A stretch of 64,000 bases of DNA, from NCBI GenBank assembly GCA_003993805.1, contig RSEF01000006.1:27437402-27501401 (forward strand), read 5' to 3'. This stretch comes from Himantopus leucocephalus. Its lineage: Eukaryota; Chordata; Aves; Charadriiformes; Recurvirostridae. Positions 1-10,751 of the stretch are shown in pieces. How positions within the stretch are numbered: position 1 is the first letter of the stretch; each line of letters begins with the position of its first letter. Below the pieces are notes generated by a model. That model saw nothing but the letters and a program-made list of their open reading frames with translations. It was not told the DNA's origin and did not search any database. Both the position numbers and the translations under genes were made by a program.

Positions 1-448
1 CCTAAACAACGTGTACCAGCTTGTGTGATGAAGGCAGATCTGCACATCTACTTTTAGCCATGTTTGGTTGAAAGTGAGTCGCAAGTAAAAAGGGAAACTC
101 AGTTTCAAACACAGCAAGAAGCCAAAAGCACAGGTAAGGGTTGGGATCAGCATTCAAACCTGCACTCTCTAGTTCTAGTGTGAAATTCCCAAACCAAACC
201 AGTTCCCAGTTTTTATCAAACTTCTCCCACCTATTGCCTTATGTACCAGAATACTCCTCCAGTCTCATCATCTCCACACATCATCCATTATGTTTTAGAG
301 CAAACTCCACCCCAGCTGCATCGTGGAGCTGACTTTATCCCACACTCTCTTGGTTCACCTCTTCACCACTTTGCAAACTCTTGCGTGGCATGAATCAGAC
401 TCAAATACACCCATGGGGCCTGGGATGCAACATAAAAATAGAGCCTAC
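1..448 (-). other. SORCS1: Intron downstream of e14 (5' part)
   Basis: The first 448 bases of the intron following e14 in transcript order. I saw no repeat or exon. Short open frames here are not coding. Confidence 0.8.
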
Positions 449-620
449 CTCTTCCAGTTGCACCAGGAAAGTGACATTGTGTCCTTGTTCAGCTGTCAGT
501 TTGCCATCAGAAGTGATTATGCGAAGGCCCTGGGGGGCTTTGCCAGGACATTGCTGTGGTTTCGCTGTGTACCGTTCTCTCACACCATCCGTGCAGTTAT
601 TAGAAACAACTTTCCGGTAT
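449..620 (-). CDS. SORCS1: SORCS1 exon e14 (end of 10CC, start of PKD domain)
   Basis: A 172-nt exon: one base completing Gly, then 57 codons YRKVVSNNCTDG to LVQLEE, phase 0 at the end. The acceptor is TTGCAG (AG at 622-621) and the donor GTAGGC from 448. It supplies cysteines 9 and 10 (NNC, QQC), completing the 10CC module. PGKAPQGLRIITSDGKLTAEQG starts the first PKD (polycystic kidney disease-type Ig-like) domain. NCT and NVT are glycosylation sequons. The PKD domain continues in an exon beyond base 1. Confidence 0.98.
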
Positions 621-1644
621 CTGCAAAGAAAAAGAGAAATCTGTGCAGGATGCTGACAGGGCACATAATAGGGTTAACTGGGAACAGGGAGGCATTTTCG
701 AGGTTTCTTTAAACTAAGGAGATTGGAAGAAAACACATTCCCAAATATATTTTAGCATTTGTCTCAGCCAAGCATTCCTCATGTGCCTAACGGACGAGTA
801 GTTAATACTGTTGTTAATGGCATGTAATATTTTCCTGCATAGCACACCTATATACCACATATGAATAAATTGCCTAAAACATAAAATTATATGATGATCT
901 ATGTTACATGTCAAATAACTATAAAAATATAAATAAATGATATGCACATGTAGTATGGAATTGTATTCAATTATTATGCTGTTAGGCATAGTTTAACAGC
1001 TTTTCTCACACGCTCTCCATTTCTTATCAGTTGTGAGGCAACTCTCTCTAAAGATGCAAACCTTGAGAGCTACAGAAATAAGAGACTTGAAGAAACCAGC
1101 AAATTCTGTCCATCTTTGAGAGCACAAAATGCCAAAACACAGCTTGGGTTCCTTTTTTTTGCTTTAATCACTTGCATCAGAAACGAAGTTTGAGGTCAGT
1201 ATCTTAACTTAAACTACATCTTCCATTGACTTCCAAGAGAACCAAAGAATAATCAGCATTCAGGCTAGCTGCCCATTTATCGCTCCAGTTCACATATACA
1301 TCAGTTTCATCTCTTTCCTCTCATTTGTTTTCCACTGTTTCTGCCTTACCTGATCCCACATGATTTTAAGAGGAGTCTCCTCAAGAGACTTTAATGATTT
1401 GGCCTTTGCCGTAAAATTTCCCCCCTCCAGTTTCTTTAAGGCATCATTTTTCAGGGAAAGGTCTGGACCATACATGATGGAGATCTGGAGGGCCAGACCG
1501 TGCACACTAACAAACTCAGTGAAGAAGAGGTCCCAAAGGCTTCAGCCACCTTTGAGACACCTATAGTAAATGCACTCTATAGTTGTCACCGGGTTAAAGT
1601 CCATATAGATGCTCTAGAGAAATAAAGTCTAGTGTGCCACTTAC
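621..1644 (-). other. SORCS1: Intron e13-e14, 1.0 kb
   Basis: AT-rich (especially 780-960). No repeat family, exon or structured element was recognised. Confidence 0.85.
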
Positions 1645-1758
1645 CCAGTGCTGTTCAGATAACTCTGTCCAAGGCTGCAATCTTTCGACAAGGAAGATGG
1701 GTTATACCAAAATGCTGGTAAACACTGCCCATTGCTGTGACGTTCATATCCATAATCA
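1645..1758 (-). CDS. SORCS1: SORCS1 exon e13 (10CC module)
   Basis: A 114-nt exon: one base completing the Cys codon from e12, 37 codons DYGYERHSNGQCLPAF to SYLNST, and two bases (GG) of a Gly codon. The acceptor is AAACAG and the donor GTAAGTGG from 1644. It supplies cysteines 7 and 8 (GQC, KDC) and an NST glycosylation sequon. The segment WYNPSSLSKDCSLGQSY is near-identical to remembered SORCS1, with Tyr for Phe after Trp. Confidence 0.97.
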
Positions 1759-3142
1759 CTGTTTTAGCATTAAAAGAAACAGGCACATTAAAAACCAAAA
1801 CAACAAATACAGGTGTTAGCTCATGCTCTCTACTGTTGATACAAGTTTTGATTTTCCTCAATCCGTTTACTAGATTTCTGATTTTTTATTGGTAGAACAA
1901 CAGATTCTTCATCCTGCTTTAGCTTTTTTCAGGGAGGGTAGAGTTACTTTACATATGTCCCAGCAGAAATGAGCAGAACCAGATCAGGTAGTTCATGACC
2001 TATTGCATTGTCTGTTCTCCCTCCACAGTCTAACAGTAATTCTCAGGTTCACCTCTAGACTCAAATATAATAAAAGCCAGAGATCTAAGCTATGTTCAAT
2101 CACTGCTGTCTCAGTCATATCTTAGAAAAGTGAAGTGCTAAATAGTTAATTGTATTTGGAAACTATATCACATGAGCTGTAGAGGAAAATTTGCAGATCT
2201 GAGAGAGCTCTCAACTGAAGACATTTACAGCACCTTTGGTAATGGAAAAGGCGGCTGCAGTCTTCAATTCTATTTTTGTTTGGAAGATGAAATGCTACCA
2301 AAAATTGTGTGTTAGAAACAATGAGTCAAACTGTAATCTTTTGTCCTAATTTGGGTTTAGCTATGACTAAATTTGCTTTGGTTCCACTAAAAATAAACAA
2401 CAGTTCTAACTGGTTTTGATTCCAGGTAAACAAAGACTCTATCAAAATTGTTACTGTGGAAAGAATAAACAAAGAAAAAATCTCCATTCACATGTGGGTT
2501 TACTCTCCAGTCATTAAGTAATGAGGACTGTTTGGTTGGAGAATCATTCTTATTCCTTTTACTAAGCTTTCTCCGTAGCCTATAATGGAGAAGTTAATGG
2601 GATGCCATTTCTGAGAACTGCTATACAAAGTCCACCAACTCCATTCCAATGTTCCAGTTGCAACATGTTCTTTGATCTTAAAATGGCACTTCTTTGCAAA
2701 GCCCTTTTTCTTTTTTGCTTATTATCTTTAATGTCTTGGTATCAAGTAGCCTGATATTCTAAGAAAAGAGGATTAGGGCAGCATTAGATTACGTAATTAA
2801 AGGCTCATCTCCGTATATGTAAAGAAGCAGTGTGGTGATCTAAATCTCAGCAATTGGACTCAGACCACAGGTTACAGGGGTCCACGTGTCCACGCTGCCA
2901 GCAACTGGAGTGACTGGAGTGTGTGCATAGCGTGCAGGTGAGCACCAAGCCAGGCAAGCTCGTGAGTAGGAGAAAAGACTTGGGATCTAGGTGTTGTCAT
3001 AAATCTGGGCTGGACACTTGGTCCATGAATTGGCTATTGGAGAGAACAAGAGGTCTTGGGGAATGGCTACTGGTGTAAAGCCATATAGGTCTGGACCTGC
3101 TCATGAGGAGACCTGTTATGTTTATGTATGTCTATGCATGAG

Positions 3143-3243
3143 GCAACTGGGGATGTCCAGTTGTCAGTAACTGAGGAGACAAGGTGTCCAGGGGCCAGAT
3201 ACTGGACAGACCTGGGGTGTCTAAAGACCAGGTACTGGTGGGA
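3143..3243. repeat. Degenerate minisatellite, unit about 31-37 bp
   Basis: At least three imperfect units can be aligned: 3143-3179, 3180-3210 and 3211-3243. Each carries a gtgtcca/gtgtcta-like block followed by ccag/gaccag and tactgg/taactg. Related ctgg and ccag words continue upstream to about 2880 and downstream to 3320. It may be part of a larger unclassified avian repeat. Confidence 0.55.
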
Positions 3244-3389
3244 TCAGTATTGTATGTATGTTTACAGTGCACATATTTTCCACAAATGGGATTTCATGTT
3301 CATCAACCAGAGAGGGGTACAGGGTGAGGCAACTGGTCTTTGTGTGAGTGCTGTGTTTTCTGTTTGTGCTGATCTGTGTCACCAGCTAG

Positions 3390-3409
3390 GTACATATGCA
3401 TATATGTAC
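3390..3409. repeat. Inverted repeat in GT-rich tract
   Basis: The 8-bp arms gtacatat (3390-3397) and atatgtac (3402-3409) surround gcat, followed by a TG-rich stretch to about 3435. Likely a by-product of low-complexity sequence. Confidence 0.6.
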
Positions 3410-3669
3410 TGTGTGTGCATGCATATGTGTGCGTATCAGGAACAAATGCTCAACCTTGCTACTGCCTGGGGACACAGAGCTGCAGCTACCTCACCTCTAT
3501 CAGGCCACTGGATTCAGCATCTCCTAATAGGCAGGAGTAGATCAATGATATTTGTAGAATAATATTAACAACTAGAAGAATGTGTAACATTACGAAGACT
3601 TTTTTCAAATAGCTTTTTCTTTCTGGATCAAAGCATGATGGCTTAAAACAAAAATTTAATGAATCGCTA

Positions 3670-4175
3670 TGTTGTGGTTTAACCCCAGCCGGCAGCTAGA
3701 ATCACACAGCTGCTTGCACAGTTCTCCTCCTTCCCTCCAGAAAGGCAGGGAGAAGAGGGAGAAAAGGAGGAGTAAGGGAAAGAAAAAAACCCAGACTTCT
3801 GGGTTGAGATAAAGACAGTTTAATAGTAAAATAACAGAAAAGGAAAAATAAAAATAATAATAATAATAATGACACAAGTCACTTTCACCACCGGGTGAAT
3901 TGGTACCTTCCTGAGCAGTGACTGTGGATTTCCCCTCTCCACTCCCAGCCAACCCACATTTATATACTGAGCATGACGTCTATGGTACGGAATATTCCAT
4001 TGGGTATTCCATTGTTCTGTCTATGCTCCTTATCAGCTTCTATGGCAAGCTGAAAAGAGTCCTTGAAAAGGATAAACATTCCTTAGCAACAACAAAACCA
4101 ATATGCATTATTGTCATTCTGTTCACGGCAATCACTAGAAAGAGAATTAACTCTTTCCCAGCTGAAACTAGAACA
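3670..4175 (-). mobile_element. Solo LTR of an endogenous retrovirus
   Basis: A 506-bp element that on the minus strand begins TGTTCTAGTTTCAGCTGGGA and ends GGTTAAACCACAACA, the TG...CA ends of an LTR. Reading in that sense, it has a TATATAA box (3959-3965), a CRE-like TGACGTC core upstream (3974-3980) and an ATTAAA polyadenylation signal (3819-3824), in the correct order. The flanks cgcta (3665-3669) and cacta (4176-4180) form a 5-bp target duplication with one G/A difference. No gag, pol or env sequence adjoins it, so it is a solo LTR left by recombination. It lies in the same orientation as SORCS1. The family resembles neoavian ERVL-type LTRs, from memory. Confidence 0.88.
3850..3870. repeat. 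(AAT)n microsatellite inside the LTR
   Basis: About seven aat units on the + strand, between the LTR's polyadenylation signal and TATA box. The same position is AAT-rich in related LTRs as remembered, so it probably expanded from the family sequence. Confidence 0.75.
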
Positions 4176-7084
4176 CACTATTAAACAATTTTAAGAAGAT
4201 ATGAGACAAGGAAAAAAAAAGGAGAGAATATTTTGCAATTTATTTTGTTATATTTCTTATACTTGTTATCAAAAGTGGGACACTGTGAAGAATTTTGTCA
4301 CCTTTTTTACTCCTGCCTGCAACTTTTCTTTCTGGATCAAGAAAAAAAAATGTCTTGCGGTAATCTAAAAACCGAGAAATTAAAAAGCTGACATTAAGCA
4401 AAAGAAAATTAAAGCTGCATATTGCTTGGGAAAACTCCTAAACATCTATTAGACTGCATGACTGTTCCAAAGGAACATTTTGTCCGCTGTGTGCTTGGGA
4501 TATCTACAATAAGTAATTGAGAACATACTCTAGGAAGCAGCAATGAAGTAGATGACCCAAATGGTCTTTTCCTCAGCTTTTTGATTGAATTTTCATCAAT
4601 CTATTTACTCAGATGCTAGTGACTGAATGCTGCTTAATTGCTTTGGAAGCATCAGCCAGCCTATTCTCTCACTGCCATGTGCTTCTCTAATCATCCTTGT
4701 TGGAATAAGAACACTATAGCTGCAGAATACACTTCATAATGAAGAATAACATCATTCTGATTTGCTTAGAGAAGACAAATATTTACATACAAGTGGGACT
4801 TCTGTATTTTTGTAATTCATTTGTCAACACTCTGCAGCACTGTATTCCTAAGTTATCGTGTGCCACTAATTAAAAAGCTGTAACACTGTACACACACAGT
4901 TCTGTAATCAGTTAGGTGAAAACAAAACAAGATAATAGAGTGAAATCTGCCTCAGAAAGGATCAGTACCCGCAGTCCAATTTGATGCAGCAGTATGAGTC
5001 TGGGATTTCCTACTATACACGCGCCTAGACTCATGCCATAACTATGGTTCCTATTAGTACCTGCATAGCTGGACAAGCCAAGCTTGACTTAACTAGGTTT
5101 GTCTATACTTGGATCATATTTCTCAAAGTCAGGAGAATGAAATCATAAGATTTTCCACAGCAGAAATAGTTCTAAGCGCAGAAGTTTCACAGTGTCGTTT
5201 TCAGGCTTGCAAATCGTCTGGCTCATTAAGGCCCTACAGAAATATCATCCCAGTAAATGACATGAATTGCTGTTCCATATCTCTCTACAGATGCACCAGC
5301 CACCCGTTCACCTCCGCAGTCTTGGAATCTAATGAATTCCTTGGCTACAGGCTGTTGCACGCAGAACACTCATGCTGACAACAAATTGCTGCCTACAATT
5401 TGGCACAACAGGCTTTGTAGCAATCAACAAGCATTAGCATCAATTGGATTGCCATAGCACGAGCCAGTATAGCAAAATCTGGAGACAGGGAAGGCATCGG
5501 CTTTAGACTGCAATCAGCTAGCCGAGTCATTGCCTAGTAACTGGGAATTGGAATTTGCATATATTGATGATATTTTGTGCCTGCCTGAAAAGAACTCAGG
5601 TGAAATAGATAATGTACCTACCAAAAAAAGAGTGGAGCATTTACCAGCAGGGATTGCTTTATCAGTATGAAGCAGCCTATCATCTGGCTCTCGCCAATGA
5701 TGGTTTTACCCTAGCCACTTTTACTGGTTTAAACTGGAATCTTACTTGTATTAGTCAAGTAGGAGTGCAAGTCCTTCTCTGCAATTAGAGACAGATATGA
5801 ATTAATTCCTGAAGTTCTGTATCCCTGCTCAAAGCTCATGGTAAATTCCCTTATCTAAGATTATTTGCAGCACAGGTAATAATCAAAGGGAAAGAAATCC
5901 CTTAAGGAAGTTTGTAGTTTGAATACAGACCTGACAAACCTACTGCCATGAAAGAACTGTAAATCTATGTGAAATTATTAAAATCCCACTGTTTTAAGAT
6001 ATAGAAATAACCAGTTAAGTCAGATGAGTGATTGCCACACTCATACCTTCTAAAAATCAAGAGATGACTTAACATGTAACCACAGGGCTTCCTTAACGCT
6101 AACAGCTTCACCTTAAAGTCAATTCACCAGAAATGGAAAATGCCACTTGTGGGTTTGTATGCGGTGCTTTGCAAACTTTTCAGGCATTAAATGGGGTGGA
6201 ATTGAGATATCTGTGATCATAGTCACCTTTGTTCTGCAGTTTCCAAAAGCCCTTGTGGAAAAAAATAACTGTGGCCACAGGTGTGGAAAAGTCTTACCGC
6301 CTTTTTATTCATTTAATACCATTGTCTAATATTGAACTATGATGCAAATGGAGATTTGTGGTAAAGGGGAGCTGTGCTTGCTTCCCAGTTCTACAGGACT
6401 TGACATGGGATTTATCTCAGAGAAGGATGGATTCAGCTGCAGTTTGAACTATGGATCTGTGAAGGCATATGATTATAATTGCATCACAGTATTTAGAGTC
6501 AAACTACACCAGCTTATGTTAATAGCGAATCTAAAATCCTCAGAATATTTCCAGTAAATCCATGCCGGGCAGGTATCTAGGCCCCTAAAGATGCAGAGAT
6601 GCACTGTAGACTTTGTTTAGTGAATCTGCATTTTCCACAAGAATTCAAAATAAACTAAAAATTCATTCAAAATCACAGTTCGTTAGCTAACCAAGCCTAC
6701 CTCACCTCAATGATAAAGAAAAGTTAGTTAATCTAAGGGTGCAAATGTATGTGTATTTCACAACTGGCACTTGTACTATCATCTGAACTGCTGAGTGGTA
6801 ACACACGAAGCCAACAGAGCGTAACCACATTCAGTATCTGCCTTCTTTCTGCCTCCCCGCGGTTTGTCAGGACAGTTTCTCATGATGCCCGACTCTGATG
6901 TTTTAGTGTAAGAACTAAACCTAGCAGGCAGGTCTGTAATTTAAGTGCCAGACAATAAAAAAAGAGCTAGCCAGACCCTTGCTGATATCATCAATGAAAG
7001 AAATAGACCTGATTCTCAATTGCACGAAGGCTCCTTTGTGCCTCTCTGGTTATCCAAAGTCACTAGAACCAGTATCAACAGGCT

Positions 7085-7545
7085 CATACTTCCCACGAAG
7101 GAGCGGGAATACTGATAGAAGAAGCCCTCAGGATTAATGACAGCGGGTTCAGAGGGAGGACTGACAGCGAGACACTTAACTCAAAGTTTCTATTACAGGA
7201 TCTGGGAGACAGGTAGCTGAAGGATGAACACGACCAAAGATTTCCATCTGTGTCCCGGAGGTGTTTCTACTGAAGAGATATTGCCATAATAATACTCAAA
7301 CGGCAGGAAGGAACACAATGTAGGGAAACCGGGTAAATTAATGCTTTAATAACACACAAGTAACGGTGTCATCCATTTACCCAAATCAATTAAATGAAGA
7401 AGGACAATCTCGTTTCTAGGCCGTTGCTAGGACAGATCTGCCGAGGGCTTCTGCACCGTTCCACTCCCCCCTATTCCTGAAGCGCTATTGCCCTCTGGCT
7501 GCGAGCCTCAGCCCCTGCACGGAGCGCAAACCGCCGCTTCAGCCC
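7085..7545. promoter_or_regulatory. CpG-enriched intronic patch (possible regulatory element)
   Basis: CpG dinucleotides cluster here, densest at 7411-7545 (gtttctaggccgttg to aaaccgccgc) where I count about ten in 135 bases. The rest of the intron is CpG-poor. It is too small to call a classical CpG island. No TATA box or clear start site was seen. It could be an enhancer, an internal promoter or a decayed element. Confidence 0.35.
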
Positions 7546-9242
7546 TCTCCCCAGCTAGTTTTGGTTCTAGCCCATGATAAGAGATGTCTACTGTCAGAAG
7601 AGCTCAGGCTCCCAAGCCTAGAGAAACTACAGTCATTTCTAATGTCATTCAGTTTTGTTGCTGTGTAATACAATAAACAAATGTGCCCTTTTCTCTGAGA
7701 AAGAACTACCACGGGCTGAATACAGATTTGAAATGAACCTGGAGTTCTATGATATTACCAGTAGAAAGAAAACTTTATAAAATCTTTATGTCTTTTATAA
7801 CTGGCATTTTTTCCTTGAACTCATAAAAAGGCACTCTCAGGATTAACAACAATAATACTTTTTTTTTTTCGCTTTACTTGACCACACAGATTTATTTTTT
7901 TACTCCAAGCTCTGACAAACTTAGATAATAAAATTTTCTCCATACAAATTAACTGTTTAAACAGCAAAGAAAATCCTACTCTGACTGGGGCAGGGATTGT
8001 TGTCTTTAATTCTGTATACAAGTCTGGGCCCCGTAACCATTGATGCTAATATAAAAAGCCACTGAGGTTATGTCAAGATTGCAAAACCAAGTGCCGTCAA
8101 CTAAGGGGCTTCTCTCCTTGCCTGGGGGATACATGTCCCCTTCAACCTCCCTCAATTAAGAGCCCTTTCCAGTGAAAAGAAAAAAAAAGACTTCAAAAGA
8201 ACTGCTGAAATGTCATGAATGAGGATCATGAAAGTGCTTCTTTTTGCAGGAAGGACCCCACAGAAGACATCCTTCCACAGCAAGAATTCATTCACCGATT
8301 TTCCTCTAAATGCCTCTTTGGACCAACTTCTGCAGGGTGCATTGGCAGTGCAGAGTTCAACAAGGCAGGCACTGCATGGTACAGCGCAGCGGCAGCTTTG
8401 CCTTCCTCAGCACCGTAAAACTGGGCTGAGAAATTCAGTAGAGCCAGCAGAATTGCTTTTTTTCTTGCCATTTCTTTTCTTGTTCCTTGATAAACCTCTG
8501 TCTCCTGTTCCCTGTGGCTTTTCTGTCCTTCTCTGGCAAATCTATGTAAAACTATGCTCCTGACTGTATTAAGTAGATAAATAAGTGATGAATATTGCCA
8601 GTAAATATTTCTGAACTCGATGCTTAAAGCAATGTTTCAATCTTTTTTCCTCAGAGGCAGTGGGGAAAGAAGATGAAATGGATAAAGTAAAAATCCAGAT
8701 CTGAGGACTGTAGCAATAACAAGAGCTCAGAGAGAATTGGAGAGGATCATGACAGTCTGCTCTAAACCAAAACTGATTCCATCAGAAGGAGGAAGGCCCT
8801 CCTAGGTCAAGAAGGCTTTTATCAGTTAGCTCAGCACAGAGACCTGCAGGATTTTTAAGGGTATTTTTCTCAGGCTACTTTTAACAAGATGACTTTCGCA
8901 ACGTCCTAATTCTGCCTATTCCAACAGATTTGAGGGGTCTTGTTGGTGTGTGTGAACTGTGAGCGTCCGTCATACATCCCCAACCATCCAAGCTTTCACA
9001 GAGATTCTCTCACAACCCAGCAGACCTTTTGGAGAAAGCTTCCTCGATGTGAACGTAAAAGAAATAAAAGCATGTTTCCCCCAACAAACGTCACCGTGGT
9101 ACTTTTGTTCTGTACCTAGCAACAAAGTTTTGTATTAGCAAACCACACAATCAATTTTAATGAAATAAAAACATACATTCTCAGAGAGAGAGAGGTTCTG
9201 GAAGGAAAGCATATTTTTTCAGGAGTGTTTTATGAGTGTGTC

Positions 9243-9295
9243 CCCCTTACAAGTGTAAGGGGTTTAACCACTAACAGATTGACCGTGAGTCAATC
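9243..9295. repeat. Two adjacent perfect inverted repeats
   Basis: The first, 9243-9262, has 9-bp arms (ccccttaca/tgtaagggg) around AG. The second, 9277-9295, has 7-bp arms (gattgac/gtcaatc) around cgtga and includes a TGAGTCA AP-1-like site at 9287-9293. They are 14 bases apart. No transposon family was recognised. Confidence 0.85.
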
Positions 9296-10261
9296 CCATG
9301 AGTTATTTTCTTGAGCCTGCGCATGAGCTTGGCACAGCTTTGTACTGCACGCTCTGTAAGAGGGTCAAAATCTTCACAGAGTTTCTTTTCTATTCATTTG
9401 TTTTCTCTGGTTGGCTGCTGTCTTTTTCACATTACTAGAGCTATGTTAAATGATTGAAATTCAGGACCTTTGGGCACCTAAACAATGAACTATACGCAGA
9501 ACTGAGGTATCTTCTGCCTAAGAAAGAACTCACTGGAAGATGAGGAAATGATCAGGAAGACCTATTCAGAATCAGTGCCTAAGCATGCTTATAATTGTTA
9601 TTGTTTGGTGGAAGAGGATTTACTTTCTTTGACATATGGAAAAGCCTCCTGCGATTCTGCGATTTTATACAGAAAAATGGACATAACTACAGTTATGGGA
9701 GGGTGAGAAGGGAAATGCTGTAAATTTCCATGGTCCTGGAGTGAACTTATATAGCAAGAAACAAAATACTTATGAGATTAACCTCTTCAGGTTGCATGTT
9801 ACAGATTCTGGGTTTAATTAATAACATGGCATAGATCTAGCTGGGTGAAGCACAAAGGGGGTTTATCAGCACTGCCAAAAAGCCACCATTTCTCTCGTCT
9901 GAGATACTCAGGACTGTCTCAGACTTGGAGAAAACAGGTGATAGAGAGATTTCAATAATGCAGTTCCCTGCCTTTTTCGTGCAAATTGCTGTGAGTCAGC
10001 AGGAATCTTGAATTGAAACTAGAAGCTGAACATTTTATCACACCATTCATAACTCGCCAGTGGACTCTGTTTCCCATAGCATAAAGGAAAGGAGAAAAGG
10101 CTTCACGAGATTAACCCAAATCATGAAGTCAATGTCTGTTGGATACTATCAAAAATGATGGTCCAGATATAACAAATGACCCAGGAATTCCCTAGATACT
10201 TGATTTCCAGAAGCTGAAGGCCTACTTTGCATATGCATATGTTTACTTTTACACATATACC

Positions 10262-10287
10262 CATATATATGTGTGTGTGTACATATG
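10262..10287. repeat. Alternating (TA)n(TG)n tract
   Basis: An uninterrupted pyrimidine-purine alternation, catatatatgtgtgtgtgta and a few more bases, in the e12-e13 intron. It is a microsatellite with potential for Z-DNA or cruciform structure. Confidence 0.8.
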
Positions 10288-10620
10288 AAGAAATTTTTTT
10301 TACGCACTCTATATATGTCTTACATACTACTTTCACAGCTACTCCTGGTCATTGATCAGGTTAGATGTGCTAAATGGACCTTTTCTCTTAATGCTGCACA
10401 GAGCTCAGATGTGACCTGGAACACGGTCTGTTCAGCATCAGTGCTGTGGGAGTCTTCGCAAATTACAGATATCTATTCCACCTTTCCTTCTTTTGACATA
10501 CCTGCACTATCGGGGAGCAACCTATCTGGCCACTCGCATGTTTCTTAATTTCTACAGCCTCTCTAGTGAGCTCTGCATTGGTGTGGTAGAGAGCACACAG
10601 TTCTTGCGCCCATTGCTCAC

Positions 10621-10751
10621 CAGTCAAAGTCTGCCTCTGTGCACACACACGGCTCCGAGGTCATAGCCCCTGCGTATTTTCCTTGCATGCATTTCTTCTC
10701 TGACTTGCGTTTCCTGTAGATCCTTTTTGCTCCCATGATGCAAGCTTCTCC
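10621..10751 (-). CDS. SORCS1: SORCS1 exon e12 (10CC module)
   Basis: A 131-nt exon of 43 codons, GEACIMGAKRIY to EADFD, plus two bases TG of a Cys codon. The acceptor is TTCCAG (AG at 10753-10752) and the donor GTGAGC from 10620. It contributes cysteines 2-5 (EAC, KKC, EPC, VC) and, split with e13, cysteine 6. RKRKSEKK is a basic, trypsin-like loop typical of SORCS1. The 10CC module clamps the propeller and closes the cargo tunnel in VPS10P receptors. Confidence 0.97.

Larger units (their letters stand above)
1759..10620 (-). other. SORCS1: Intron e12-e13, 8.9 kb
   Basis: It contains the solo LTR (3670-4175), a degenerate minisatellite (3143-3243), a GT-rich stretch (about 3240-3435), a CpG-enriched patch (about 7085-7545), two adjacent inverted repeats (9243-9295) and a TATG/TG tract (10262-10287). 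No extra exon was seen. The 144-residue open frame at 3128-3562 falls on the GT-rich sequence and is not considered coding. Confidence 0.85.

Noticed and set aside
3128..3562. 144-residue open frame on the + strand
   Set aside because: It lies on the GT-rich degenerate repeat, begins inside a simple sequence and shows no domain or splice context.
3670..4175. Full endogenous provirus with coding genes
   Set aside because: Only one LTR is present, with target duplication on both sides and no adjoining viral coding sequence.
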